A DNA stretch of 64,000 nucleotides from Deltaproteobacteria bacterium (GTDB lineage Bacteria; Myxococcota_A; UBA796; GCA-2862545), in NCBI GenBank assembly GCA_006226595.1, contig SBGP01000079.1, positions 1-64,000 on the forward strand. Reading direction: 5' to 3'. The translations under genes were made by a program, and so were the position numbers. This document shows positions 1 through 9,147 of the stretch, piece by piece. The notes beneath the pieces are model-generated. The model saw only the letters and a list, made by a program, of their open reading frames with translations. It did not search any database and was not told the origin of the DNA. Every line of letters begins with the position of its first letter. Positions within the stretch are counted from its first letter, which is position 1.

Positions 1-575
1 GCCTCGTCCACGGCCGCGATCAGGGCATCGCGGCCGTTGTCGTTCTTGATCACGTGCGTCGCGACCGCTTCCTTCTCGGCGAGCGGAAGCTGGGCGGCAA
101 GGGTCTGACGCGCCTGGGCTTCGTCCACACCGTCCCGGACCATCACTCGCTGGACCTGGGTCTCCGGGTCGCAGCTCACGACGAGCAGTACCGGGTACAT
201 CCGGTAGCTGCCTGTCTCGACCATGAGAGCGGCCTCGACCACGGCATCGGCGTGGCCGGCGGCCTCGAGCTCGGCGAGCCGCTCGCGCATGCGCACGAAG
301 ATCGCTGGGTGGGTGATCGCGTTGAGGGCAGCGCGGTCGTCGGCGTTCGCCATGATGCGCTCGCGCAGCACGGCGCGGTCGAGGGTCCCGTCGGCCTGCA
401 GCACGCCGTCACCGAATCGCTCGGCAATCGCGGCGAGAGCGGGCTCGCCGGGGGCGACGATCTCGCGGGCGACCTGGTCCGCGTCGACGACGGGGAGACC
501 GTAGCGCTCGGCGAGCAGGCTCGCGACGGTGGACTTGCCGGTGGCGATGCCGCCCGTGAGGCCGATGACCCTCAT
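1..575 (-). CDS. coaE: Dephospho-CoA kinase (C-terminus cut by window edge)
   Basis: Catalyses the last step of coenzyme A synthesis, phosphorylating the ribose 3'-OH of dephospho-CoA with ATP in the cytoplasm. The N-terminus reads [16 protein letters not shown], a P-loop (GGIATGKS, residues about 8-15), followed by the family's VDADQVARE segment and, further on, VVSCDPETQ and LAEKEAVATHVIKNDNG near the cut end. About 191 codons are visible of a usual ~200, so only the extreme C-terminus is missing. The ATG at 575 overlaps the stop of the upstream sigma-54 activator as ATGA, which points to translational coupling in one minus-strand transcript. The identification is secure; linkage to the regulator is positional only. 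Confidence 0.93.
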   Translation of the reverse strand, partial: MRVIGLTGGIATGKSTVASLLAERYGLPVVDADQVAREIVAPGEPALAAIAERFGDGVLQADGTLDRAVLRERIMANADDRAALNAITHPAIFVRMRERLAELEAAGHADAVVEAALMVETGSYRMYPVLLVVSCDPETQVQRVMVRDGVDEAQARQTLAAQLPLAEKEAVATHVIKNDNGRDALIAAVDE

Positions 576-2347
576 CCCTCGAGCTTCTCGACGTACCGGA
601 AGATGGTCCGGGCATCGACCCCGAGGTCACGGGCCGTCTGGGCCTTGTTCCAGTTGTTCAGGTCGAGCACGCTCTTGATGTAGTCGAGCTTGAAGTCTTC
701 CTGGGCCTCGGCGAGGGGACGCACGGAGCGCTTCACGCCGGCATCGAGCCCGAGATCCTCGGGATTGAGCAGGGCGCGGTCGGTCATGATCAGCGCCTTC
801 TTCACGCGGCTCTCGAGCTCGCGGACGTTGCCGGGCCAGTAGTAGCCCTTGAGCGCGAGCAGGCCCTGGTTCGTGAACCCGCGGGCGGACGCCTGGTACT
901 GCTCGCGGTAGCGGTTCAGGAAGTAGTGCGCGAGCAGCTCGATGTCCTCACCACGCTCACGGAGCGGGGGCAGCTGGACCTCCATCTCGTTGAGCCGGTA
1001 CAGCAGGTCCTCGCGGAACATGCCCTCGGAGATGAGCTCCTTGAGGTCCTTGTTCGTCGCGGCGACCACGCGCACGTTGATGGGGCGCGGCTGGAGCTCG
1101 CCGACCCGCTCGATCACCCGCTCCTGAAGCACGCGAAGCAGCTTCACCTGCAGGTTCATCGGCATCTCACCGATCTCGTCGAGGAACAGCGTGCCGCCGT
1201 CGGCCGCCTCGACCTTGCCGATCTTGTCGGAGACCGCGCCGGTGAACGCGCCCTTCTTGTGCCCGAAGAGCTCGCTCTCGAGCAGGTTCTCGGGGATGGC
1301 ACCGCAGTTGATGGCGACGAAGGCGCCGCTCTTTCGTCCCGAGAGGTTGTGCAGCTCGCGCGCGACGAGCTCCTTGCCGGTGCCGGTCTCACCGAGCACG
1401 AGCACGGAGAGGTCGGTCGGGGCGACCCGCCGCAGGATCTTGAACATCGCCTTCATCGGCGCGCAGTTGCCGAGAATCGAGCCCTGGGAGGACTTGCGCA
1501 GCCGCTCGCGCAGGTTGCGGTTGTCGAGGCGCAGCTGGTTGACGAGCAGGGCGTGGTGCACGACGAGGGCGGCCTGGGCCGCGTAGATCTTGAGCACCGC
1601 CAGGTCCGCTTCGGTGAACAGGTCGGTGATCGAGTCGTTGCCGAGGTAGATCACGCCGAGCAGGTCATTGCGGTAGATCATCGGCACGCACATCACGCTC
1701 GACAGGCGCAGGTCGACGACCGACTGAGCCCGCCCGAAGCGCGCGTCGTGCATGGCGTCCGACAGGATCAGGCCCTGACGCGTCTCGGTGACCTGCTTGA
1801 CGATGCTGTCCGAGACCCGGGTGAGATCGAGCTGCTCGTCGTCCACGTTGTGCGAGGCGGCGAGGTGGCGCTCGCCGTCGCGGAAGACGATGAGGAAGCC
1901 CTTCTCGGAGCGGGTGAGCTCGACGATGCCCTGGAGCAGGTCGGTGAACAGGCGCTCGGGCGTGGTGTCGCGCATGAGGTCGGCGGAGAGCTCGACCAGT
2001 CGCTGGATGCGCTCGAGCGACAGGCCATCGCCATCGGCCTCGTCGGCGGGCGCCGGCTCACCCTCGAGGTACGACACCTGCCAGGCGCCGATGAGGATGC
2101 TGTCGCCGTAGTTGAGCTCGACACTCCGCGTGCGGCGGCCGTTGACGTAGAGCTCGGCGGAGCGGTCCGCGAGGGAGATGGTGTGCTTGTTGCCCTTGCG
2201 CACGATGGTCGCGTGGCTCTGCGACACCATCCCGTCCTCGAGGGTCAGGTCGTTGCCGCGCGCGCGTCCCACCGTGGTGAGCGGCTTGTTCAGCACGTAG
2301 GACGCGCTGTTCTTCGTGATCGTGTGCTCGCACTTCAGCCAGGACAT
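572..2347 (-). CDS. Sigma-54-dependent activator, FHA-GAF-AAA+-Fis
   Basis: A 591-residue bacterial enhancer-binding protein that opens sigma-54 promoters. An FHA phosphothreonine-binding domain spans residues about 20-95 ([13 protein letters not shown]), then a GAF sensor about 110-265. The AAA+ domain has Walker A GETGTGKE (309-316), the sigma-54-contacting GAFTGA loop (356-361) and Walker B ([12 protein letters not shown], about 374-385). A Fis-type helix-turn-helix ([20 protein letters not shown]) ends the protein. All residues needed for ATP hydrolysis and sigma-54 contact are present. Replacing a receiver by FHA-GAF suggests input from Ser/Thr kinases plus a small ligand, as known for myxobacterial activators; a kinase is encoded at 7244-9076. 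coaE overlaps its stop. Targets cannot be read from the sequence. Confidence 0.95.
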   Translation of the reverse strand: MSWLKCEHTITKNSASYVLNKPLTTVGRARGNDLTLEDGMVSQSHATIVRKGNKHTISLADRSAELYVNGRRTRSVELNYGDSILIGAWQVSYLEGEPAPADEADGDGLSLERIQRLVELSADLMRDTTPERLFTDLLQGIVELTRSEKGFLIVFRDGERHLAASHNVDDEQLDLTRVSDSIVKQVTETRQGLILSDAMHDARFGRAQSVVDLRLSSVMCVPMIYRNDLLGVIYLGNDSITDLFTEADLAVLKIYAAQAALVVHHALLVNQLRLDNRNLRERLRKSSQGSILGNCAPMKAMFKILRRVAPTDLSVLVLGETGTGKELVARELHNLSGRKSGAFVAINCGAIPENLLESELFGHKKGAFTGAVSDKIGKVEAADGGTLFLDEIGEMPMNLQVKLLRVLQERVIERVGELQPRPINVRVVAATNKDLKELISEGMFREDLLYRLNEMEVQLPPLRERGEDIELLAHYFLNRYREQYQASARGFTNQGLLALKGYYWPGNVRELESRVKKALIMTDRALLNPEDLGLDAGVKRSVRPLAEAQEDFKLDYIKSVLDLNNWNKAQTARDLGVDARTIFRYVEKLEG

Positions 2348-2417
2348 GCAGGCTCCCGGCGCCCGTCATAACACCTGGGAGGGCCGCTTCGACGCGGGCT
2401 GGGCGAGGGGAACGGAC

Positions 2418-3353
2418 GTGGACGCCATCGAGGCCAGCTGGGAGCGCAGAGAGCCCCATCATCAGCTGTCTCTCGACGAGGTCCGCACGGTGCTGCCCTC
2501 GGCCACCGGCCTCGAACTGCTCGGCCGTGGCAAGGCGAACACCAACTACCGGGTGGCGCGCGGCGAGCACGAGCCGGTGGTGCTGCGGCTCTACCAGCGG
2601 GATGCGCGTGCAAGGGCGGTCGAGGCACGCGTGCTCGGGCTGGTGGACGTGCCGCGTCCACAGATGCTCGGCACCGGCGCGGTCGGCGGCTTGCCGTACG
2701 CGATCACGCGGTTCTGCGAGGGGCTTCATCCCGAAGCGGTGCTGACGCAGGTGAGACCGGAACGCGTCGGTCGGCTGTGCGGCCTCGCACTGGCGGAGAT
2801 CGGCAAGGTGCGCTTCGATGCGCACGGCCTGCTGGATGCCGAGGGCTACACGCGCACCTTCGACTCGATCACCGCGAGCTTCGACGATCTGGTCCGCTGG
2901 TCGGTCGAACGCGGCCGTGCGGGGCGCCGACTCTCCGCCGAACAGCGCGCTGGGCTGCTCGCCGTCGTGGCGAGCTCGGCGTCGATCTTCGCGGGACTCG
3001 ACGCACAGCCACGGCTGGTCCACGGCGACTTCAAGTTCGCGAACCTGCTCGTGCTCGGCGACGGGTCCGCAATGGGCGGCGTGCTCGACTGGGAGTTCGC
3101 GTGCGCGTTCACGCCGCTCCTCGACCTCGCCATCTTCACCCGTCACGCGGCGCGGTTTCCGGATGGCCTGCTCGAGGGCTTCGAGGGCGGCTACCTCGAC
3201 GGTGGCGGCGTCTTGCCCGCCGAGTGGCGTCGGCTCGCGCGGGTGCTCGACCTCATGAACCTCGTTGGCTTCCTCAATGCCGGAAAGGGCCGGCCACGGC
3301 TCGAAGCCGCGGTCCTGCCGCTCATCGACGAGGCGATCCGAAGCGCCCGGTGA
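2418..3353 (+). CDS. APH-fold phosphotransferase (aminoglycoside/choline kinase-like)
   Basis: A 311-residue cytosolic kinase-like protein of the aminoglycoside/choline/homoserine phosphotransferase fold, expected to phosphorylate a small hydroxylated substrate with ATP. The Brenner-type catalytic motif LVHGDFKFANLLVL and the Mg-binding GGVLDWEFA motif are both intact, and GRGKANTNYRV is the nucleotide-loop region near the start. The GTG at 2418 is chosen because GAGGGGA lies 6-7 bases before it; an in-frame ATG at 2346 would overlap the start of the divergent sigma-54 activator and has no clear ribosome site. The last 32 bases overlap the convergent gene at 3322. The substrate is unknown; a resistance role is not indicated by context. 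Confidence 0.85.
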   Translation: MDAIEASWERREPHHQLSLDEVRTVLPSATGLELLGRGKANTNYRVARGEHEPVVLRLYQRDARARAVEARVLGLVDVPRPQMLGTGAVGGLPYAITRFCEGLHPEAVLTQVRPERVGRLCGLALAEIGKVRFDAHGLLDAEGYTRTFDSITASFDDLVRWSVERGRAGRRLSAEQRAGLLAVVASSASIFAGLDAQPRLVHGDFKFANLLVLGDGSAMGGVLDWEFACAFTPLLDLAIFTRHAARFPDGLLEGFEGGYLDGGGVLPAEWRRLARVLDLMNLVGFLNAGKGRPRLEAAVLPLIDEAIRSAR

Positions 3354-4323
3354 GCCGCAGCTCGGCTCCGTTGGCGGTGGGCCCGGCGACGATGCGGAAG
3401 TGGCCCGCCCGCTCCCAGCTGCGGCGGCCATCTGCCACCGACACGACCCACAGCGCGTAGAACAGCGCGGTGGACGGCCACTGCACGGCGTTGCGCCAGC
3501 GCCGCACGTAGGGGGCGACCTCGTCGTCGTCGAGCCAGCTCGGGTGGTTGCGGCGGTTGACGACGAGCAGGTGCGCGAAGGTGCCGATGGACGCGCCGGC
3601 AGCGACGCCCTGGCCGAGTGCCAGCGCGATGCCTCGTCCGCGGAAGCCCTGTCCGAGCTGGGGAGCGCCGAACGGCGCGTAGCCCCACCACGGGTACGGA
3701 ACCGGCTCGGTCGGCGGCGGCGGCGGGGGCTTGTTGGCCTCGATCTCGGCGAGGACCTCGGCGCGCGCAGCCTCGAACCAGCTCACGACCTCGGGAGGAT
3801 GGAGCGCCGGCAGGATCGGGTAGTCCGGGTACTCGAACAACAGCCACCGGAACGTCTGCCACGCGCCTTCCTGGTCCTTGAGCAGGAGCAGTAGCTCACC
3901 CAGGTAGATGCCGACGTCGCCGCGGGTCTGCTTGGCAACGATCTCGCCGCTGTCGATGCGCTGCTGCAGGCTGCGGAGCACGCGCAGGGCCTCGTCGTGC
4001 CCACCGTCGAAGTAGGCCTCCTTCGCGCGCTCGAGCTCGGTGGCGATCGGCGGTGGAGGGAGCTCCTCGACCGACGGCTCTTCGGCGGAGATCTCGTCCG
4101 TGGGCGTGCCTTCGACGGGTAGGGGCTCCGAGGTGTTCGCGGGTCCGGGCTCGGCCGGAGCGTCACTCGTCGGCGCTTCGGCGGGCACGGGCTCGGCGGT
4201 TGCCTCGGTGTCCGGTGCTTCCTGGGCCCACGCGGGAACGGCCAGCGCGAGCGCGCCAAGGCACACGAGCCGACACAGGGCCGGCGACGTCGCGAGAAGG
4301 TGGGGGGGGAAGCATCCGCGCAT
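3322..4323 (-). CDS. Exported TPR-like protein with proline-rich linker
   Basis: A 333-residue protein not assigned to a named family. Starting at ATG 4323 gives a signal peptide (LCRLVCLGALALAVPAWA then QEAP), whereas the longer in-frame ORF from 4404 would bury it. After the signal comes a Pro/Ala/Glu/Thr-rich linker (about residues 35-95), then a helical TPR-like block (ELERAKEAYFDGGHDEALR, LLLLLKDQEGAWQTFRWLL), a PPPPPPTEPVPYPWWGY linker, and a C-terminal part with two hydrophobic segments (GIALALGQGVAAGASIGTFA and WPSTALFYALWVVSVADG). This layout suggests an envelope protein with TPR-like repeats attached to the membrane. Its 3' end overlaps the convergent kinase by 32 bases. Function is unknown. 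Confidence 0.7.
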   Translation of the reverse strand: MRGCFPPHLLATSPALCRLVCLGALALAVPAWAQEAPDTEATAEPVPAEAPTSDAPAEPGPANTSEPLPVEGTPTDEISAEEPSVEELPPPPIATELERAKEAYFDGGHDEALRVLRSLQQRIDSGEIVAKQTRGDVGIYLGELLLLLKDQEGAWQTFRWLLFEYPDYPILPALHPPEVVSWFEAARAEVLAEIEANKPPPPPPTEPVPYPWWGYAPFGAPQLGQGFRGRGIALALGQGVAAGASIGTFAHLLVVNRRNHPSWLDDDEVAPYVRRWRNAVQWPSTALFYALWVVSVADGRRSWERAGHFRIVAGPTANGAELRLTGRFGSPRR

Positions 4324-4394
4324 CGCAGTGACGGTAGTGCTCTGGGTGGGCGATGACAACTGTTTCACATGAGTTGCCGGCGCGCACCCGCGGG

Positions 4395-4453
4395 CAATTC
4401 GCAAATCGAACGGCTCGCCTCCGGTGAACCGGAACGAGGGGTTTCGCGAATTG
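4395..4453. repeat. Inverted repeat upstream of the triple-HTH gene
   Basis: CAATTCGC at 4395-4402 and its exact complement GCGAATTG at 4446-4453 flank a second perfect palindrome, TCCGGTGAACCGGA, at 4420-4433. The outer arms sit in a locally AT-richer stretch ending 60 bases before the start codon of the helix-turn-helix protein. This could be an operator, perhaps for autoregulation, or one extended hairpin. Seen directly; the role is inferred. Confidence 0.4.
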
Positions 4454-4467
4454 GCGCTTTACATGCC
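4452..4467 (+). promoter_or_regulatory. Possible sigma-54-type promoter for the triple-HTH gene
   Basis: TTGGCGCTTTACATGC has GG (4453-4454) and GC (4465-4466) exactly 10 bases apart, the -24/-12 spacing of sigma-54 promoters, but the -12 part is ATGC rather than TTGC. It abuts the right arm of the inverted repeat. Weak evidence. Confidence 0.22.
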
Positions 4468-4512
4468 GCACGATGACGCCTATACCCGAAAAGTTATCGG
4501 AGACTGTTCGCC

Positions 4513-5259
4513 ATGCGCCGACTCGAAACCCATGACTGGTGGCCGGAGCTCCTGGCCCTCAAGGACGAGCGTTCCCTCCGGGAGCTCGCCGAGCAGTTCG
4601 GCGTCACGCCGGGTGCGATTACCGCAGCACTGCGGCGCCAGGGCATCTCACGTGCCGCCGCCCCTCCCGGGCCTCGCAAGAGCAGGAAGGGGGGCAAGAA
4701 GGCCGAGAAGGAGTCCACCACGCGAGGAGCGGGCGCGAAGCTCGAACCTCACAAGGAGCTGCTCGGCACTGTGCCGGATGACGTCGTCGCCGAAAAGGCC
4801 GGGGTTTCCCGGCGAACGGTCGCAAACTACCGTGCAAAGCTCGGCATCGCGGGCTACCGCGGCCCGCGCCGCCGGAAGAAGCGCACGTCTGCCATCGACG
4901 AGTTTGCGCACTTGCTCGGAACGCAACCTGACGCCGCGATTGCCGAACTGGCAGGGGTGAGTGGGAACGCCGTCCGTGCGTACCGCGTTCGCCGCGGCAT
5001 CCCGTCCTGGCGCTCGGGCGGTCGTGAAGAGGAGCCGGAGGTCGCGACGGAGGCGGCGCCGACAGCCGCGGTGCCCGCGTCGAAGCCCGTACGCTCGGTC
5101 CCGACGGCGACCGGCCAGCAGTTCGCATGGAAGGTTCGCTTCGCGGACGGTCGCGAGGCCGTGGTCGTGAGCGACAGTCTCAGTGGGGCTGCGGGGCGCG
5201 CGGAGGCCGCGGGCGAAGTTCGCTCGCTGGAGCGGGTCGGCGAGATCCTCGGGGCCTGA
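4513..5259 (+). CDS. Protein with three tandem helix-turn-helix repeats
   Basis: A 248-residue protein with three copies of a ~35-residue unit at about 9-46, 80-113 and 130-163. Units two and three share the pattern LLGTxPDxxxAExAGVSxxxVxxYRxxxGI; unit one is a looser copy (LRELAEQFGVTPGAITAALR). Each unit looks like a helix-turn-helix resembling resolvase or MerR-type DNA-contacting helices. Very basic linkers (KSRKGGKKAEK, PRRRKKR) separate them, and a short alpha/beta domain (about 203-247, FAWKVRFADGREAVVVS) ends the protein. No catalytic or ligand-binding domain is visible. A DNA-binding, perhaps nucleoid-associated or regulatory, role is inferred. The ATG follows GGAGA at a long spacing. 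An inverted repeat lies upstream. Confidence 0.8.
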   Translation: MRRLETHDWWPELLALKDERSLRELAEQFGVTPGAITAALRRQGISRAAAPPGPRKSRKGGKKAEKESTTRGAGAKLEPHKELLGTVPDDVVAEKAGVSRRTVANYRAKLGIAGYRGPRRRKKRTSAIDEFAHLLGTQPDAAIAELAGVSGNAVRAYRVRRGIPSWRSGGREEEPEVATEAAPTAAVPASKPVRSVPTATGQQFAWKVRFADGREAVVVSDSLSGAAGRAEAAGEVRSLERVGEILGA

Positions 5260-5268
5260 TCCCCGCGC

Positions 5269-6798
5269 TTACTCGTAGCCGCTCAGGTCGACCTGCAGCT
5301 CGTAGTGGCCGCTGGCGTCGGTGAGCGTCTGCCCGAGGGCCTCTCCGGTCTCGGAGAAGACCTGGACGACGGCGAAGCTCAGCGCCTCGTCGCGGCCCGC
5401 GTCGAGCCAGGTGAGGTCACCCTGGATGGAGCGGCCCTCCACTGCCACGAGCTGTTCCTCGCTCTCGAGCGTGCCGAGGGCAAAGCGATGGCGCGTCGCC
5501 GCGAGGTCCGAGCGGTCGCCCGGAGGGGTGAGCAGCACGTCGAGGTCCGCCACCGGCACGTCCATCGCGTAGCTGCCGTCATCACCGGTGATCGCGGTGA
5601 CGAAGCGCTTGTCGAAGCCCGCTTCCGCCGCTCGTACCGTCGCACCGGCGAGCGGATTGCCCGCGGGGTCCAGAGCGATGCCGGTGAGGCTACGGTAGGC
5701 GGGGAGCTCGACGGAGCCGAGGTCGACCGCCGAGGTGATGTCGATCACGCCGAGGTTCACCGCGGAGACCGTGGACTCGACCGGCGGAAGCAGCTCGACG
5801 GTGTAGGCACCGCTGACGAGGCGTGCATCGAAGTTGCCGGCGCTGTCCGTCGGGATCTCGACGGTCACCGAGGCGTCGCTGCCGGTGTAGCCCGACAGGT
5901 TCTGGGCCGTCAGCCGCACGCGCGAGCCGCCGACACCGCTGCCCGTGGAGCGGATGAGGCGGCCGCTGATCCCGATGAGCTCGAGCGAGCCGTAGGAGAC
6001 GGACAGCTCCGTACCGTTCTCGTCGAGGGTGAACGGGGCGGTGGCGATGACCGGGTCACGGCCGTTGTCGCGTCCGAGCGCGACGACGTGGTACTCGCCC
6101 GGCGCGGCGTGCAGCGTGTAGCGGCCCGAGGAATCGGTGTACGTGGAGGGGCCCTGGATGTCCGAGGTCTCCGAGCGCAGCGCGACCTCGACGCCGACCA
6201 GCGGCGCGCCAGACTCGCCAAAGACCTGGCCCCACACGGGGTGGCCCGCGCCGATGTCGAGGTCGAACACCTGGTCGGCCGCCGCCTCGAAGCCTGGCTC
6301 CACGTACAGGGGGTAGGCCGGGTCGTCCGGCACCACGGCCAGCGTGTACACGCTCGGGGCAGCGAGCGCGAAGAACGCGCCGTCCTCGCTGGTTCGCGAC
6401 GAGGTCCCCATCACGGGGCTGTCGGAGAGCAGGCGCACCGTGCCACTCACCACGTCGGTCACGGCGGGGGTCGAGATCAGCGGCGCATAAGGTGTCGCCG
6501 CATCCCCGATGACCACGCCCTCGGTGACGACGGAGGGCAGGAGCTGGGCGGCCAGCTCGTCACGCATGTTCACCCAGAAGGAGTGCGGAGCGAGCAGGGC
6601 GGGGTCGCCCTGGCGCGTGGTCAGGTCCGCCGGCGGGAGGACGTCCACCCTCAGGGTGACTGCCTGGAGCCCGGCGTCGGTGTCGTCCTCGGCGAAGGGC
6701 CCGCTATCGCCGAAGTCGGCGTCCGTACCCTCCATGAGGCCGTTCTCGGCACAGCCGGTGGCGAAGACGAGCGCTGCGAGGACGAGGGGGCGCATCAT
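5269..6798 (-). CDS. Lipoprotein with carboxypeptidase-regulatory-like (Ig-type) domains
   Basis: A 509-residue lipoprotein starting MMRPLVLAALVFATGC, where Cys16 is the lipidation site; the acidic residues just after the Cys (ENGLMEGTDADFGDSG) form a flexible tether. The body has at least three beta-sandwich repeats of the carboxypeptidase regulatory-like type, each with a GxVxDxxGxPLxGxxVxL opening and a TDxxGxYxL core (for example TYTDSSGRYTLHAAPGEY, TGDDGSYAMDVP, TDASGHYELQVDLSGYE). Such domains bind surfaces or sugars or serve as structural modules. The ATG at 6798 overlaps the stop of the upstream small lipoprotein, placing it third in a kinase-lipoprotein-lipoprotein operon. Longer upstream ORF sequence is out of context and was discarded. 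Confidence 0.85.
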   Translation of the reverse strand: MMRPLVLAALVFATGCAENGLMEGTDADFGDSGPFAEDDTDAGLQAVTLRVDVLPPADLTTRQGDPALLAPHSFWVNMRDELAAQLLPSVVTEGVVIGDAATPYAPLISTPAVTDVVSGTVRLLSDSPVMGTSSRTSEDGAFFALAAPSVYTLAVVPDDPAYPLYVEPGFEAAADQVFDLDIGAGHPVWGQVFGESGAPLVGVEVALRSETSDIQGPSTYTDSSGRYTLHAAPGEYHVVALGRDNGRDPVIATAPFTLDENGTELSVSYGSLELIGISGRLIRSTGSGVGGSRVRLTAQNLSGYTGSDASVTVEIPTDSAGNFDARLVSGAYTVELLPPVESTVSAVNLGVIDITSAVDLGSVELPAYRSLTGIALDPAGNPLAGATVRAAEAGFDKRFVTAITGDDGSYAMDVPVADLDVLLTPPGDRSDLAATRHRFALGTLESEEQLVAVEGRSIQGDLTWLDAGRDEALSFAVVQVFSETGEALGQTLTDASGHYELQVDLSGYE

Positions 6799-7214
6799 GG
6801 GACCTCCACCTGCCACAGGATCTCGATGTCGTCCGCGAACGTGCCGTCGCTGACGATGCACCGCACCTCGGCGCCGTCCAGGAAGGGGTCCTGATCGAGG
6901 GTCGCCGAGGACACGAAGGCATCGTCGCTCGCCGTCGTGGTCACGTTCGTCGCCGGACTGTCGTCGACGAACCACAGGAAGCTGAGGTGGTCGCCGTCCT
7001 CGTCGCGCGCCACGACCCATACCGGCACGGAGGGCCGATCGAGGATCAGCGGCTGCACCAGGTGATGGTCGCGCGGCGTATCGATGGTCGGTGGACGGTT
7101 CATCGCTTCCCAGGCCGGTGCGGGGTAGAAGCAGCCGGCACAAAGGACACTGCACAACGCGTGCCATCCGGCGCGAAACCGCTTGGTACGGGCCTCACGA
7201 GGTCGGCCAGGCAT
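6795..7214 (-). CDS. Small lipoprotein downstream of the Ser/Thr kinase
   Basis: A 139-residue protein of unknown family. From ATG 7214 the N-terminus is basic, then has a short hydrophobic stretch ending in the lipobox LCAGC, followed by FYPAPAWEAMNRPPTID. The C-terminal ~90 residues look like one Ig/PKD-like beta domain (VWVVARDEDGDHLSFLWFVD, VRCIVSDGTFADDIEILW), a pattern common in surface proteins of this group. It lies 29 bases after the kinase stop and overlaps the next lipoprotein by ATGA, so the three genes are probably co-transcribed. The start is inferred from the lipobox; function unknown. Confidence 0.68.
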   Translation of the reverse strand: MPGRPREARTKRFRAGWHALCSVLCAGCFYPAPAWEAMNRPPTIDTPRDHHLVQPLILDRPSVPVWVVARDEDGDHLSFLWFVDDSPATNVTTTASDDAFVSSATLDQDPFLDGAEVRCIVSDGTFADDIEILWQVEVP

Positions 7215-7243
7215 CGTGGTGGGCGAAAAGTCGGACACGCGTG

Positions 7244-9076
7244 TCAGGGGGTCGGGGTGAACGTCAGCTGGGACGGTCCCATCAGCAGGTTCGAGAGTAC
7301 CTGGGTATGGCGGCCACCCGCACCGCAGTCGACCAGCACGCGATGCTCGTGCGTCAGGTCCGGAACCTCGATCGACCACCCGAGGGCGCCGAGCTTGCCC
7401 AGCATGCGACCGTCGAGGATGACGTCACACTCCGGCGGGTAGTCCGTGGGAACCCGCATTGGCAGAGCGTCCAGCGGCTCGAGGCTCACCCGTTGCTCGA
7501 AGGCTTCGCCGGAGACGAGGGTCACGTCGAGCACGGCGTCCTTGTGGAGCGGGTGCTTGAGCACGAACTGATGGGCTCCGGGGGGGAGCGTCAGCGGATC
7601 GACGTGCCGGGTGTTGCCGATCATGCGCCCGTCCTCCCAGATCTCGGCTGGGAAGCGCCCGGTGCGGATCTGGACCTGGACGGGCGTGTCGACCGTGTCG
7701 ATCTGCACGGCGGCGGTAGGCGCCGGACGCACGACGCGAGGGGGACGGGACTCGACCTTCTCGCGGATGGGCGTAGGCGTGGGCTCCGGGACCGTGCCCT
7801 CGACGCTGGGCTCGACCGGCGGTGGCAGCGCGATGGAGGGCAGCGGCTCCACCGGCGGCGCGAGGATGGCCTCGACCTCGGGCTCCGGGGGCAGGGGAAC
7901 CACCGGTGTGTTGCGCGCCTCGTCGCGCCAGCGGGCCGCGCCGACCACGGCGCTCGCGAGCAAGAGGGCGCCGGCGACGAGGCCCAGCCAGGCGAGGGGG
8001 CGGAGCTTGGGGCGCTCGGTCTCGGGGTCCACGGCGTGCAGGCCCTGGACGAGCTCGAGCACCTGCTCGTTGTCCTCGTCGATGGCGAGCAAGCGGTTGA
8101 ACAGTCGCAGCGCGGCGAGGTGGTCGCCGTCGTCGAGGTACTGCCGACCGCGCTCGAGCAGCACGCGCTTGAGGTGGTGATCCAGGCGCGCGGTGTACGC
8201 GGCGGTGTCGGCGATGTACCGGTCGAGACCCCACTGCGGATCGTCGGGGTCGACGGCGGTCTCGGCCAGGCTCGCCTCGAGGGCCTCGCGCACGGCATGA
8301 GCGGTGGGGAACCGCTCGACGCGGTCGACCATGAGCAGGCGCTCGATGATGTCCGCGAGCGATGCGGATACCGATGGCGCGAGCTCCGCGACACCAGGGC
8401 GTTGACCCTCGATGATGTTCTTGAGGATCAGGCTCGGGTTGCTGCCCGTGAAGGGGAGCAACCCCGTGACCAGGAAGAAGAGCAGCGTGCCGAGCGAGAA
8501 CAGATCCGAGCGCTGATCGAGCTCGTCCTCGCGCGCCTGCTCGGGCGACATGAACGCCGGGGAGCCGACGAGCGCGCCCGTCATCGTCACCTGACTCTCG
8601 TCGAGGAAGCGGGCGATGCCGAAGTCCATCAGCTTCACCGTGCCCTCGCTCCGCACCATCACGTTGTCGGGCTTCAGATCTCGGTGGAGCACGCCGTGGT
8701 CATGTGCGTAGCCGAGGGCCTGAGCGAGGTGGACGCCGATGATCGCGGCGACCTCGGACGGCATGGTGCCCACGTCCTCCATGAGGTCGGTGAGCGTCTG
8801 TCCGTCGACGTACTCGGTGACGATGTAGCACTCGTGGCTCTCGTTGCCGGAGTAGTCGAAGATCTCGAGGATGTTGTCGTGGCGAAGGTGTTCGATGGCG
8901 CGCGCCTCACGTGCGAACCGCTTCCGGTTGCGCGTCGACGACGACAGGTGGGGGTGCAGGACCTTGATCGCCACTGGGCGATCCAACGTCGAGTGCCGCC
9001 CCAGGTAGACGGTGGCCATGCCACCTTCGCCTACCTTCTGGAGCACCTCGTACTTGTCCAGAACCGTACCGATCAC
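7244..9076 (-). CDS. Membrane-anchored Ser/Thr protein kinase (Hanks type)
   Basis: A 610-residue kinase with all the usual catalytic elements: Gly-rich loop GEGGMA (16-21), ATP-binding Lys38 in VAIKVL, catalytic loop HRDLKPDN (131-138, Asp133), DFG (151-153) and the SPE version of APE (177-179). A juxtamembrane helical region follows (about 285-350), then one transmembrane helix (about 361-382), a Pro/Glu-rich linker and an extracytoplasmic beta-rich domain with PEGA-like repeats (FPAEIWEDGRMIGN, PPECDVILDGRMLGKLGAL). It therefore probably senses the envelope and phosphorylates cytosolic targets. The start is GTG, with GGAG seven bases upstream. A good sigma-70-like promoter lies at 9148-9176, and two lipoprotein genes follow in the same operon. 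Confidence 0.96.
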   Translation of the reverse strand: MIGTVLDKYEVLQKVGEGGMATVYLGRHSTLDRPVAIKVLHPHLSSSTRNRKRFAREARAIEHLRHDNILEIFDYSGNESHECYIVTEYVDGQTLTDLMEDVGTMPSEVAAIIGVHLAQALGYAHDHGVLHRDLKPDNVMVRSEGTVKLMDFGIARFLDESQVTMTGALVGSPAFMSPEQAREDELDQRSDLFSLGTLLFFLVTGLLPFTGSNPSLILKNIIEGQRPGVAELAPSVSASLADIIERLLMVDRVERFPTAHAVREALEASLAETAVDPDDPQWGLDRYIADTAAYTARLDHHLKRVLLERGRQYLDDGDHLAALRLFNRLLAIDEDNEQVLELVQGLHAVDPETERPKLRPLAWLGLVAGALLLASAVVGAARWRDEARNTPVVPLPPEPEVEAILAPPVEPLPSIALPPPVEPSVEGTVPEPTPTPIREKVESRPPRVVRPAPTAAVQIDTVDTPVQVQIRTGRFPAEIWEDGRMIGNTRHVDPLTLPPGAHQFVLKHPLHKDAVLDVTLVSGEAFEQRVSLEPLDALPMRVPTDYPPECDVILDGRMLGKLGALGWSIEVPDLTHEHRVLVDCGAGGRHTQVLSNLLMGPSQLTFTPTP

Positions 9077-9147
9077 ACCGCACTCCGCCCGTAGCCAGCC
9101 CGCGTCGCGGGCCGGAAGGGGTCTGTTCGATGCGTCCCTCCGCCGCG

